DNA of 64,000 bases, taken from Pseudomonas citronellolis (lineage in GTDB: Bacteria; Pseudomonadota; Gammaproteobacteria; Pseudomonadales; Pseudomonadaceae). The translations under genes were made by a program, and so were the position numbers. Numbering within the stretch: position 1 is the first letter of the stretch; every line of letters starts with the position of its first letter. The stretch lies in the NCBI RefSeq assembly GCF_900112375.1, contig NZ_FOLS01000020.1:62001-126000 (forward strand). Reading direction: 5' to 3'. Of this stretch, positions 28,134 through 35,925 are shown one piece after another. The notes under the pieces are model-generated. The model ran no database searches and had not been told where the DNA came from. It was given only the letters and a program-made list of their open reading frames with translations.

Positions 28134-28229
28134 GCGGTGGGAGGTACGGTGCTTCTCTCCCGTAAGAGCCGGACATACCGACGCAATTCGCGAATGAGGT
28201 CCTACGCTGCAGGCGAGCACGGCTTTTCG

Positions 28230-28296
28230 TAGGAGCGAGCTTGCTCGCGAATGAACCCCGCAGCGGAGTCTGTTCGCGAGCAAGCTCGCTCCTACG
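28230..28296. repeat. REP doublet (REPIN), copy 2
   Basis: Inverted GTAGGAGCGAGCTTGCTCGCGAA arms around TGAACCCCGCAGCGGAGTCTG. The copy at 38788 has almost the same spacer. It is part of the 330-base gap 28134-28463, which holds only repeats. Confidence 0.93.
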
Positions 28297-28359
28297 AAGA
28301 GCACCCCGGTGCGGTCTGCAAGACAGTTGCGCCTACGCGCCCACCCGCGCCATTCCCAT

Positions 28360-28406
28360 GTAGGAGCGCGCCCTGCGCGCGATTCGCGGGCAGGGCCCGC
28401 TCCTAC
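28360..28406. repeat. Variant REP palindrome (GCGCCCTGCGCGCG type)
   Basis: GTAGGAGCgcgccctgcgcgcgattcgcgggcagggcCCGCTCCTAC keeps the GTAGGAGC/GCTCCTAC ends of the main REP but has a different core. It seems a second REP subfamily, seen once in this window. Confidence 0.75.
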
Positions 28407-28435
28407 AGGTTATGGGGGGGTACGGCATCCCGGCC

Positions 28436-28467
28436 GGCGGATAACCGCGAACGGTTATCCGCCCTAC
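28436..28467. repeat. Palindromic repeat, GTATAACCG family, copy 2
   Basis: GGCGGATAACCG and CGGTTATCCGCC arms around CGAA, then CTAC. It overlaps the 3' end of the BtuF-like gene and supplies its stop codon. Confidence 0.85.
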
Positions 28468-29264
28468 GGCTCGGCCTTGGCGAGCAGGCGGCAGAGTTTT
28501 TCGGTGGCGGCCAGCATGGCGTAGCTCGGCCGCTCCAGGTTGCGGTCGGGCAGCACCCAGAGCTGGTTCAGGCGGGTCGCGCTCAGTTGTTTCATGGCCC
28601 GCCATTCCGCCGCCTGTTCGGCGTTGGGCGCCAGTATCACTTGCGGATCGCGGGCCAGCACCGCTTCCATGCCCACCTGCGGCGCCGGCAGCTGCAGGTC
28701 GTCGAACAGATTGCGCGCGCCGCACACCTGCAGGGCATCGCTGACCACCTGGCGTCCGCCCAGGGTGTACAGCGGACGGTTCCATACCTGGTAGAACAGC
28801 CGCAGCGGGTGCTCGCGGGCGTACTGCTGGCGCAGTTCGGCGATGCGCTGGCGGAAGCTGGCGGCCAAGGCCGCGGCCTTGTCCTGGGCGCCGAGCAGCG
28901 CGCCCAGCTCTTCCAGCTGCCTGGGGATATCTTCCAACCGGTGCGGCTCGGCGATGTAGAGCTTCAGGCCCAGGCCCTTCAGCCGCGCCATCTGCGCATC
29001 GGGAATGCTGCCGGGCCAGACCAGCACCAGGTCCGGCCGCAGGCTCAGCAGGCGTTCCAGGTTCAGCTGCCCGTAGCGCCCCAGCGATGGCAGCGCCGCC
29101 AGTTGCGCCGGGCGTTCGTCGCCATCGAGCACACCCACCAGGCGCGCGCCGGCGCCCAGTTCCAGGACGCTGTCGGTCATCGAGGGCGACAGGCTCACCA
29201 CCCGCTGCGCCGCCAGTGCCGGCAGGCCTAGCGATAGCAGCAGGACGGCAACGAGCAGGCGCAT
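28464..29264 (-). CDS. Cobalamin/heme-type ABC substrate-binding protein (BtuF-like)
   Basis: A 266-residue periplasmic binding protein with signal peptide [20 protein letters not shown]. Helical-backbone binding-protein features include RVVSLSPSMTDSVLELGAGA, GRYGQLNLERLLSLRPDLVL and the VGMEAVLARDPQVIL block. This family binds cobalamin, heme or ferric chelates. No cognate permease or ATPase adjoins it, so it must share a remote transporter. The start shares a base with the stop of the upstream gene (TGATG). The stop lies inside a dispersed palindrome. Confidence 0.85.
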   Translation of the reverse strand: MRLLVAVLLLSLGLPALAAQRVVSLSPSMTDSVLELGAGARLVGVLDGDERPAQLAALPSLGRYGQLNLERLLSLRPDLVLVWPGSIPDAQMARLKGLGLKLYIAEPHRLEDIPRQLEELGALLGAQDKAAALAASFRQRIAELRQQYAREHPLRLFYQVWNRPLYTLGGRQVVSDALQVCGARNLFDDLQLPAPQVGMEAVLARDPQVILAPNAEQAAEWRAMKQLSATRLNQLWVLPDRNLERPSYAMLAATEKLCRLLAKAEP

Positions 29265-29680
29265 CAGAGCAACTGGCGCGGCAGGCGGTACAGCCAGAGG
29301 ATCAGCAGGCTGGTCAGCCCGAGGAGGATCAGCGCCACGCCGGACAGGTCGGTGAAACACGCCAGCACGCCGATCCAGGCCGGCAGGCTGGCGCCGAGGA
29401 CGCCGTTGCGCCAGGTGCGCGCCAGCTCCGCCCAGGCGACGGGCTCTTCGGCCGTGTCACGGGCCTTGCCGGCGTCGATCAGGGCGAGCTTGTAGCGGCG
29501 GAACAGCGGCAGGGTGAAGTACATCGAGACCAGCGCGGCGACGTACAGCGGGGTGGCCAGCACGGCCAGGGCGTCGATCTCGAAGCCCCACAGCAGCAGC
29601 GCCAGCAGCGGCCCGAGAGCCAGGGCCAGGTGCAGCCACCACAGACGCCCCAGGCGGCCGAACTCGGCGGCGCGGTTCAC
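29264..29680 (-). CDS. Small integral membrane protein between ribA and the BtuF-like gene
   Basis: A 138-residue protein, GTG start overlapping the ribA stop as GTGA. It has about four hydrophobic stretches: [58 protein letters not shown] and [21 protein letters not shown] cytoplasmic loop with [20 protein letters not shown] lies between. I do not recognise a family. The fixed place next to ribA suggests conservation, but gives no function. Confidence 0.75.
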   Translation of the reverse strand: MNRAAEFGRLGRLWWLHLALALGPLLALLLWGFEIDALAVLATPLYVAALVSMYFTLPLFRRYKLALIDAGKARDTAEEPVAWAELARTWRNGVLGASLPAWIGVLACFTDLSGVALILLGLTSLLILWLYRLPRQLL

Positions 29681-30300
29681 TGCGCCTCGATCTCCGCCTC
29701 GCCCTGGTGCAGCTCGCCGAGCATGTGCCCGAGCTTGCCGGCCTTGGTCGCCAGGTAGCGCTTGTTGTGCGGGTTCAGGCCCTTCTGCAGGGGCACGCGC
29801 TCGGCCACTGTGAGGCCGTAGCCCTCCAGCGCCTTCACCTTGCGCGGGTTGTTGGTCATCAGCTTCAGCGAGCAGACGCCCAGGTGCTGCAGCATCGGCA
29901 GGCACATGGCGTAGTCGCGCTGGTCGGCGCCGAAGCCCAGCTTGAGGTTGGCTTCGACCGTGTCCGCGCCTTCGTCCTGCAGGGCGTAGGCGCGGATCTT
30001 GTTCAGCAGGCCGATGCCACGGCCTTCCTGGCGCAGGTACAGCAGCACGCCGCGACCTTCGCGGGCGATGGCCGAGAGCGCGCCTTCGAGCTGGAAGCCG
30101 CAGTCGCAGCGCAGGCTGAACAGGGCATCGCCGGTCAGGCATTCGGAATGCAGGCGACCGAGCACCGGCTGGCCGTCGTCGATCTTGCCCATGGTCAGGG
30201 CGACATGTTCCTTGCCGGTTTCCTCGTCGAGGAAGCCATGCATGGTGAATTCGCCGAAGGGAGTGGGCAGCTTGGAGGCGGCGACGAACACGACGGACAC
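29677..30300 (-). CDS. ribA: GTP cyclohydrolase II
   Basis: A 207-residue stand-alone RibA that opens GTP to the first riboflavin precursor. The zinc Cys are in [41 protein letters not shown] supplies the catalytic Arg and substrate loop. [20 protein letters not shown] follows. All zinc ligands are intact, in contrast to the RibBA-like protein at 33698, so this is the working GCH II. Confidence 0.97.
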   Translation of the reverse strand: MSVVFVAASKLPTPFGEFTMHGFLDEETGKEHVALTMGKIDDGQPVLGRLHSECLTGDALFSLRCDCGFQLEGALSAIAREGRGVLLYLRQEGRGIGLLNKIRAYALQDEGADTVEANLKLGFGADQRDYAMCLPMLQHLGVCSLKLMTNNPRKVKALEGYGLTVAERVPLQKGLNPHNKRYLATKAGKLGHMLGELHQGEAEIEAQ

Positions 30301-30417
30301 CGGAAACTCCTGAAAGTCAGACAGTAGTAAGGAGCCGGCATTGTAACAGCAGTGCCGGGGCCGCCGTCATTGCGAAATCCGCAACTTGGCTATCGAAGCC
30401 ATCGATGGATCCGGCGC

Positions 30418-31065
30418 TCAGTGTTTGGATTGGATGTACATCATCCCCTGCTCTTCCCGCCAACCCACGCGGTTGAGGAAGCTCATGCCCAGCAGAATCT
30501 CGGTGGGGAACTCGCCTTCCAGCACGCTGGCGTCGACGCCCAGCACCTCGATGCCGCCGAGCTTCACGCTGTTCAGGCCGATGCGCCAGCCCTTGACGGT
30601 GCCGCTGGCGGTGGAGGCGACCATGGGCTTGCCGACCACCCGGTAGTCGATGCCCAGGCGCCGCGCCTGGGCTTCGTTCATCGCCACCGTGGTGGCGCCG
30701 GTGTCGACCAGGAACTGGGCGTTCTGGCCGTTGATCGAGCCGGACACCCAGTAATGCCCGCCGGTGCCGCGGGCGATGCTCATTTCCTGTACCGGCGCCG
30801 GGGCCGAGTAGCCGCTGGCGTTGTATTCGCGGCTCAGTTCGTAGGTGCGTTCCACGCCCTCGACGCGCAGCACCGCCTTGTGCGCGTCGGCGCTGACCAC
30901 CTGCACGCCCTGCGGCCCGGTCTCGCCCACGCGGAGGAACTTGCGCTGGCCGTCGATGTTCACCACCGCGGCGTTGGGGAACAGCCCCACCACCCACACC
31001 TGCGGGGCGGCGAGGGCCGCGCTGGCGGCAAGGGCGAGGCTCAGGGCAGGCAGCAGGCGCAGCAT
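30418..31065 (-). CDS. Periplasmic retropepsin-like aspartic protease (clan AA, TIGR02281-like)
   Basis: A 215-residue protein with signal peptide MLRLLPALSLALAASAALAA. The second half is a single-chain retropepsin unit: HYWVSGSINGQNAQFLVDTGATTVAMNE holds the Asp-Thr-Gly-Ala active site, and EVLGVDASVLEGEF / ILLGMSFLNRVGW close the fold. Such proteins dimerise to form the active site. The substrate is unknown. The first Met of the longer frame (31104) lacks a signal peptide context, so 31065 is chosen. Confidence 0.88.
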   Translation of the reverse strand: MLRLLPALSLALAASAALAAPQVWVVGLFPNAAVVNIDGQRKFLRVGETGPQGVQVVSADAHKAVLRVEGVERTYELSREYNASGYSAPAPVQEMSIARGTGGHYWVSGSINGQNAQFLVDTGATTVAMNEAQARRLGIDYRVVGKPMVASTASGTVKGWRIGLNSVKLGGIEVLGVDASVLEGEFPTEILLGMSFLNRVGWREEQGMMYIQSKH

Positions 31066-31149
31066 GGTGGGGCTCCTTGTCGGCTGGCGCGAGGATGGCG
31101 CCACGTTACACCGGCGCCGCTGCGCCGTCAGTGATGAAGTCGGCTGTTG

Positions 31150-31674
31150 TCAGAGCAGCCAGGCGGCCCAGGCCCAGACCAAGCCCTGCATGGCCAGCCA
31201 GGCGAAGACCCCGGCGAGGACGTCGTCGAGCATGATGCCAACGCCGCCGTGCACGTGGCGGTCGACCCAGCGGATCGGCCAGGGCTTGAGGATGTCGAAG
31301 AAGCGGAACACCAGGAAGCCCACCAGCAGCCACCACCAGCCCTCGGGCACCAGCCAGAGGGTGATCCACATGCCGACCATCTCGTCCCAGACGATGCCTT
31401 CGTGGTCGTGCACGCGCAGGTCGTCGGCGACCTTGCCGCACAACCAGAAGCCGAACAGCATGGTCAGCCCCAGCATCAGCCAGTAGCCCCAGTCCGGCAG
31501 CAGCTGCCACAGCGGGACGAAGGGGATGGCCACCAGCGAGCCCCAGGTGCCCGGCGCCTTGGGCAGGGTTCCGGAGCCGAAGCCGAAGGCCAGGAAATGC
31601 CAGGGGTTGCGCCAGACCGACGGCGGCACGGGCTGGGCGGGGGCTTGGTCGGGATGTTCGGGCACTGCGGTCAC
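31150..31674 (-). CDS. pgpA: Phosphatidylglycerophosphatase A
   Basis: A 174-residue inner-membrane PgpA that converts phosphatidylglycerol phosphate to phosphatidylglycerol. Blocks: FGSGTLPKAPGTWGSLVAIP, HEGIVWDEMVGMW and FRFFDILKPWPIRWVDRHVH followed by GGVGIMLDDVLAG with acidic residues. The GTG start overlaps the thiL stop (GTGA). The N-terminus is Pro-rich and soluble. Confidence 0.95.
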   Translation of the reverse strand: MTAVPEHPDQAPAQPVPPSVWRNPWHFLAFGFGSGTLPKAPGTWGSLVAIPFVPLWQLLPDWGYWLMLGLTMLFGFWLCGKVADDLRVHDHEGIVWDEMVGMWITLWLVPEGWWWLLVGFLVFRFFDILKPWPIRWVDRHVHGGVGIMLDDVLAGVFAWLAMQGLVWAWAAWLL

Positions 31675-32630
31675 TCCGTGAAATGCAGGTAGCCGCCCTG
31701 GCGCGGCGTGATGTCGTGGCCTGCGCCGTCCAGCACGCGCACCCCGCTGCCGGCCTCGACGCGGCCGATGGCCGCCAGCTGCGGCCACTGCGCCTGCAAG
31801 GCCGGCAACTGCGCGGGCGGCAGGGTGAAGGCGATGACGTAGTCGTCGCCGGCGCCGAGCTTGGCCTGCAGCGCGCGCTCGGCGCCCAGCAGGCTTTCCA
31901 GCGGCGCGCTGGCCGGAAGGCGTTCGGCTTCGATGATCAAGGCCACGCCGGAGGCGCGGGCGATGTGGCCGCAGTCGGCGAGCAGCCCGTCGGACACGTC
32001 CAGCGCCGCCGTGGCGCGACCGCGCAGGGCCTGGCCGAGGGCCAGCTGCGGCTGCGGCGCCCAGTAGCGCGCCAATAGCGGCTCGGCCACTTCGGGTTCG
32101 GCGGCCAGGCGGCCGAGCACCAGCTCCAGAGCGCCGCCGGCCTCGCCGACCGGGCCGCCGACGCAGAGCAGGTCGCCGGGGCGGGCGCCGCTGCGGGTCA
32201 GCGCCTGGCCGACGGGCACCTGGCCGAATACGGTGAGGGTCATGCTCAGCGGGCCGCGGGTGGTGTCGCCGCCGACCAGCGCCAGGCCGCAGGCCGCGGC
32301 CATGCGGTTCAGGCCCTGGGCGAAGGCTTCCAGCCAGGCCGGATCGGCTTCGGGTAGGGTCAGGGCGAGGGTGAAGGCCAGGGGCGCGGCGCCCATGGCC
32401 GCCAGGTCGCTGGCGGAAACCGCCAGGGCGCGCTGGCCGAGCAGGAAGGGATCGCACAGCGCGGGGAAATGCACGCCGGCCACCAGGGTGTCGGTGGACA
32501 CCGCCAGTTGCTGGCCGGCGGCCGGCGCCAGCAGGGCGCAGTCGTCGCCGATGCCCAGGGCCACGCCATCGGCCGCGGCCGCACAGGCGGCCGCGGCGAA
32601 ATAGCGGCGGATCAGTTCGAACTCACCCAT
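31671..32630 (-). CDS. thiL: Thiamine-monophosphate kinase
   Basis: A 319-residue ThiL that phosphorylates thiamine monophosphate to the diphosphate cofactor. Motifs: GIGDDCALLAPAAGQQLAVS, STDTLVAGVHFP, VSASDLAAMGAAPLAFTLAL, GGDTTRGPLSMTLTVFG and ALDVSDGLLADCGHI. It stands 14 bases after nusB. The stop overlaps pgpA. Confidence 0.96.
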   Translation of the reverse strand: MGEFELIRRYFAAAACAAAADGVALGIGDDCALLAPAAGQQLAVSTDTLVAGVHFPALCDPFLLGQRALAVSASDLAAMGAAPLAFTLALTLPEADPAWLEAFAQGLNRMAAACGLALVGGDTTRGPLSMTLTVFGQVPVGQALTRSGARPGDLLCVGGPVGEAGGALELVLGRLAAEPEVAEPLLARYWAPQPQLALGQALRGRATAALDVSDGLLADCGHIARASGVALIIEAERLPASAPLESLLGAERALQAKLGAGDDYVIAFTLPPAQLPALQAQWPQLAAIGRVEAGSGVRVLDGAGHDITPRQGGYLHFTE

Positions 32631-32644
32631 GCCTTGCGGCGGAC

Positions 32645-33124
32645 TCAGCGCTTGGCGCCGCGCAGCTCGGCGGCGCGCAGACGCGGCGCCAGCTTGTCCA
32701 GCACACCGTTGACGAACTTGTGGCCGTCGGTGGCGCCGAAGGTCTTGGCCAGCTCGATGCCTTCGTTGATCACCACCTTGTAGGGCACGTCCTGGCGGTT
32801 GCGCAGCTCGTAGGTGGCCAGGCGCAGGATGGCCAGCTCGACCGGGTCGATCTCTTCCAGCGGGCGGTCCAGGCAGGGGGTGAATTCCTGGTCCAGCTCG
32901 GTCTTCAGGCGCGGCACGCCGTGGAGGATCTCGTGGAAGTAGGCGCCATCGACATCGCTGAAGTCGTTGTCGGTGCGGAAGGTCGCCTCGATCTCGTTCA
33001 GCGGCTGGCCGGCCATCTGCCAGGAGTACAGGGCCTGCACCGCGAGGCTGCGGGCCTTGCGGCGCATGGCGATCTTGTTGGGCTTGGCCGGCTTGGACGG
33101 GGTGCCGTTGTCGTTGCTGCTCAC
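32645..33124 (-). CDS. nusB: Transcription antitermination factor NusB
   Basis: A 159-residue NusB, binding boxA RNA with NusE in rRNA antitermination. Blocks: [54 protein letters not shown] and [18 protein letters not shown] start inside the ribH stop (GTGA) gives the family length. Confidence 0.96.
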   Translation of the reverse strand: MSSNDNGTPSKPAKPNKIAMRRKARSLAVQALYSWQMAGQPLNEIEATFRTDNDFSDVDGAYFHEILHGVPRLKTELDQEFTPCLDRPLEEIDPVELAILRLATYELRNRQDVPYKVVINEGIELAKTFGATDGHKFVNGVLDKLAPRLRAAELRGAKR

Positions 33125-33597
33125 TTGGCCTCCAGCTGCGACAGCAGGCTCACCATTTCCAGGGCGGACAGCGCGGCCTCGGCGCCCTTGTTGCCGGCCT
33201 TGGTGCCGGAGCGCTCGATGGCCTGTTCGATGGAGTCGACGGTCAGCACGCCGAAGGCCACCGGCACGCCGAACTGCAGGGAAACCTGCGCCAGGCCCTT
33301 GGTGCACTCGCCGGCAACGTATTCGAAGTGCGGGGTGCCGCCGCGGATCACCGCGCCGAGGGCGATGATGGCGTCGAACTCGCCGCGCTGGGCGACTTTC
33401 TGGGTTACCAGGGGGATCTCGAAGGCGCCCGGGGCGCGGATGATGGTGATGTCGCCTTCGGCGACGCCGTGGCGCACCAGCGCATCGATGGCGCCTTGCA
33501 CCAGGCTTTCCACCACGAAGCTGTTGAAGCGGCCAACCACCAGGGCGAAGCGGCCTTTGGGGGCGATGAAGGTACCTTCGATGGTCTTCAGGGTCAT
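33121..33597 (-). CDS. ribH: 6,7-dimethyl-8-ribityllumazine synthase
   Basis: A 158-residue lumazine synthase joining the dihydroxybutanone phosphate and pyrimidine precursors. Family blocks: [56 protein letters not shown] with the catalytic His, and [20 protein letters not shown]. The order ribBA-ribH-nusB-thiL is classic. Confidence 0.97.
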   Translation of the reverse strand: MTLKTIEGTFIAPKGRFALVVGRFNSFVVESLVQGAIDALVRHGVAEGDITIIRAPGAFEIPLVTQKVAQRGEFDAIIALGAVIRGGTPHFEYVAGECTKGLAQVSLQFGVPVAFGVLTVDSIEQAIERSGTKAGNKGAEAALSALEMVSLLSQLEAK

Positions 33598-33665
33598 GGA
33601 CAGGTCTCGTTTCGTTAAAGAGCCGGAGCGTCGGCGACGCTCCGCGAAATTAGGCTAGAAGAACG

Positions 33666-33693
33666 GCGCCGCCGTGCCAGGGCACGGCGGCGC
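33666..33693 (-). terminator. Hairpin between the RibBA-like gene and ribH
   Basis: GCGCCGCCGTGCC (33666-33678) and GGCACGGCGGCGC (33681-33693) form a perfect 13-bp stem, placed right after the RibBA-like stop. On the minus strand CGTTCTTCTAG follows. A smaller stem (33625-33643) stands just before ribH. Together they may act as terminator or attenuator and set ribH-nusB expression apart from the FMN-controlled genes. Confidence 0.6.
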
Positions 33694-33697
33694 GGGT

Positions 33698-34792
33698 TCA
33701 TTCGGCGGGCAGGTATTCTACAACTTCCAGGTCGAAACCGGATATCGCGTTGAAGCGCATCGGCGCCGACATCAGGCGCATCTTGCGCACGCCCAGGTCG
33801 CGGAGGATCTGCGAACCGGCGCCGACGGTGCTGTAGGTGGTGCTGGGCTTGGGCGCCGGCGCGCTGGCGGCGATCTCGCGCACGTGGGCCAGCAGGTCCT
33901 CGCCGCCGATCTGGTGGCCCAGCAGCAGCACCACGCCGCTGCCGGCCTCGGCCACCTTGGCCATGGCCGCGCGCAGGCTCCAGCGCCCGGCCTGGTTGAC
34001 CATCAGCAGGTCGCGCAGCGGGTCCATGTTGTGCACGCGCACCAGGGTCGGCTCTTCCGCGCAGATCTCGCCCAGGGTCAATGCCAGGTGCACCTCGCCC
34101 TCCACCGAGTCGCGGTAGGTGATCAGGTTGAACTGGCCCAGCTCGGTGTCCAGCGGCTGCTCGGCGAGGCGCTCGACGGTGCGCTCGTGGATCAGGCGGT
34201 AGTGGATCAGGTCGGCGATGGTGCCGATCTTGATGCCGTGCTGCTCGGCGAAGGCTTCCAGTTCCGGGCGGCGGGCCATGCTGCCGTCGTCGTTCATGAT
34301 CTCGCAGATCACCCCGGACGCCTCGAAGCCACCCATGCGCGCCAGGTCGCAGGCCGCCTCGGTGTGGCCGGCGCGGGCCAGCACGCCGCCGGGCTGGGCC
34401 ATCAGCGGGAAGATGTGGCCGGGGCTGACGATGTCGGCGGCCACCGCTTCCTTCGCGGCGGCGGCCTGCACGGTGCGTGCGCGGTCGGCGGCGGAGATGC
34501 CGGTGGTGACGCCTTCGGCGGCCTCGATGGAGACGGTGAACTTGGTGCCGAAGCCCGAGCCGTTGCGCTGCACCATCAGCGACAGGCCCAGGCGCTCGCA
34601 GCGCTCGCGGGTCATCGGCATGCAGATCAGGCCGCGGGCGTACTTGGCCATGAAGTTGATGTCTTCGGTGCGCACGCACTCGGCGGCCATGATCAGGTCG
34701 CCTTCGTTCTCGCGGTCCTCGTCATCCATGAGGATGACCATCTTGCCTTGGCGGATGTCTTCGACCAGTTCTTCGATGCTGTTGAGTGCCAT
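33698..34792 (-). CDS. ribB: 3,4-dihydroxy-2-butanone 4-phosphate synthase with degenerate GTP cyclohydrolase II-like domain
   Basis: A 364-residue RibBA-shaped protein. Residues 1 to about 200 are a DHBP synthase with DDEDRENEGDLIMAAE, MPMTRERCERLGLSLM and GHTEAACDLARMGG. The C-terminal 160 residues resemble GTP cyclohydrolase II but lack the zinc Cys set and the CLTGD...CDCG block: the equivalent place reads LVRVHNMDPLRDLLMV. That domain should therefore have no GCH II activity, which ribA at 29677 supplies. The ATG at 34792 lies 14 bases after ribE. Confidence 0.95.
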   Translation of the reverse strand: MALNSIEELVEDIRQGKMVILMDDEDRENEGDLIMAAECVRTEDINFMAKYARGLICMPMTRERCERLGLSLMVQRNGSGFGTKFTVSIEAAEGVTTGISAADRARTVQAAAAKEAVAADIVSPGHIFPLMAQPGGVLARAGHTEAACDLARMGGFEASGVICEIMNDDGSMARRPELEAFAEQHGIKIGTIADLIHYRLIHERTVERLAEQPLDTELGQFNLITYRDSVEGEVHLALTLGEICAEEPTLVRVHNMDPLRDLLMVNQAGRWSLRAAMAKVAEAGSGVVLLLGHQIGGEDLLAHVREIAASAPAPKPSTTYSTVGAGSQILRDLGVRKMRLMSAPMRFNAISGFDLEVVEYLPAE

Positions 34793-34806
34793 CTGGGCAG
34801 CTCCTA

Positions 34807-35469
34807 TCAATGCTTCATGAAGCCGTTTTCGGCCAGGAATGCTTCGGTGATGCTGCTGGCGGCGGGCTCGGCGGCCTTGTCGCCGAGCAGCAGGCGCTCC
34901 AGGTAGCGCGCCAGCAGGTCCACTTCCAGGTTCACCTGAAGACCGGGGCGGTAGTCGCCCATGATGGTCTCGCCCAAGGTGTGCGGGACTATGGTCAGCT
35001 CGAACTCGGCGCCATTCACCGCGTTGACCGTGAGGCTGGTGCCGTCGACGGTGATCGAGCCTTTCAGCGCGATGTACTTGGCCAGCTCGCGCGGGGCGCG
35101 CACGGTGAACTGGATGGCGCGGGCGTTATCCTCACGCTTGACGATCTCGCCGACGCCGTCGACGTGGCCGCTGACCAGGTGGCCGCCCAGGCGGGTGGTG
35201 GGGGTCAGGGCCTTCTCCAGGTTGACGCGGCTGCCGACCTTGAGCTGGGCGAAGGCGGTGCGCGCGAGGGTCTCGCGGCTGACGTCGGCCCAGAAGCCGT
35301 CGCCGGGCAGCTCCACGGCGGTCAGGCAGATGCCGTTGACGGCGATGCTGTCGCCGAGCTTGACGTCGGCGAGGTCGAGCTTGCCGGTCTGCACGTAGAG
35401 GCGCACGTCACCGCCCTTGGGGGTGATCGAGCGGATGCTGCCGATGGCTTCGATTATGCCGGTGAACAT
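34807..35469 (-). CDS. ribE: Riboflavin synthase, alpha subunit
   Basis: A 220-residue riboflavin synthase that dismutates two lumazines to riboflavin. The two repeated barrels start MFTGIIEAIGSIRSI and HLVSGHVDGVGEI. GDSIAVNGICLTAV and GSITVDGTSLTVNAV are the paired lumazine-binding loops. GGGAGG stands 4 bases before the ATG. It is the first full gene after the FMN riboswitch, and its start lies inside a short upstream ORF. Confidence 0.97.
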   Translation of the reverse strand: MFTGIIEAIGSIRSITPKGGDVRLYVQTGKLDLADVKLGDSIAVNGICLTAVELPGDGFWADVSRETLARTAFAQLKVGSRVNLEKALTPTTRLGGHLVSGHVDGVGEIVKREDNARAIQFTVRAPRELAKYIALKGSITVDGTSLTVNAVNGAEFELTIVPHTLGETIMGDYRPGLQVNLEVDLLARYLERLLLGDKAAEPAASSITEAFLAENGFMKH

Positions 35470-35555
35470 GGGGCCTCCCGGACGGCGCAATGCGGTTGCG
35501 CGCAGGCGTGCCGGCCGGCGCGAGCCAGCGCAGTGGAAACGAAGGGGTGGTGCAT
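35454..35555 (-). CDS. Putative leader peptide overlapping the ribE start
   Basis: ATG at 35555, preceded by AGGAG with a 10-base spacer, opens a 33-codon frame rich in His, Cys and Ala (MHHPFVSTALARAGRHACAQ and onward). It ends at a TAA 12 bases inside ribE, in another frame. It lies wholly between the FMN riboswitch and ribE. Its ribosomes would pass over the ribE ribosome-binding site, allowing coupling. Whether it is translated is unproven. Confidence 0.4.
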   Translation of the reverse strand: MHHPFVSTALARAGRHACAQPHCAVREAPCSPA

Positions 35556-35567
35556 GGTGTTGGAACT

Positions 35568-35587
35568 CCTGTTTTGGGAAAAACAGG
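35568..35587 (-). promoter_or_regulatory. Small hairpin before the leader ORF
   Basis: On the minus strand CCTGTTTT pairs with AAAACAGG around a 4-base loop. Its 3' arm runs into the AGGAG of the leader ORF, so the stem could mask that site. No T run follows, so it is not a simple terminator. Confidence 0.45.
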
Positions 35588-35649
35588 GCATACCGATCGA
35601 AGGGACACGACGCGCAGGCGTGCAGATGCACCTTGCGCAGGTTCATCCC

Positions 35650-35810
35650 GTTCTCTCTTCATCCGGACTGTTACCGTCGGCCCCGGGATCGCACCGGGTC
35701 TGCTGACCTTGCCACTGCGGCGGTGGGCCGGTCGTGGCAAGCGCTCGCGGGCTCGACGCGTTGCGCGCCATCACCGCCGGTGGGGACTTGCACCCCGCCC
35801 TGAGAACGTC
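35650..35810 (-). promoter_or_regulatory. FMN riboswitch (RFN element)
   Basis: Read on the minus strand, the element holds the conserved RFN pieces in order: TCAGGGCGGGGTGCAAGTCCCC, split here as TCAGGGCGGGG and TGCAAGTCCCC, then ACCGGCGGTGATG, GAGCCCGCGAGCG, GGTCAGCAGACCCGGTG and ACGGTAACAGTCCGGATGAAG. It lies about 180 bases upstream of ribE and 116 bases after ribD. FMN binding should lower expression of ribE and the RibBA-like gene. The 3' half then contains the hairpin and leader ORF noted separately. Confidence 0.95.
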
Positions 35811-35925
35811 AATCGCGGCCGTTACAGCGTTGACCGCGTGTGGCGTTTTACCACAGGCCGGCGCAAGTCGGAAGGTTCAGTTTGCTCTCCCCGCGCATTC
35901 GCAGGGGGTAGCGCAGACAATTCCG

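Noticed and set aside
33698-34300. A second functional GTP cyclohydrolase II in the RibBA-like protein
   Set aside because: The zinc Cys and the CLTGD motif are missing.
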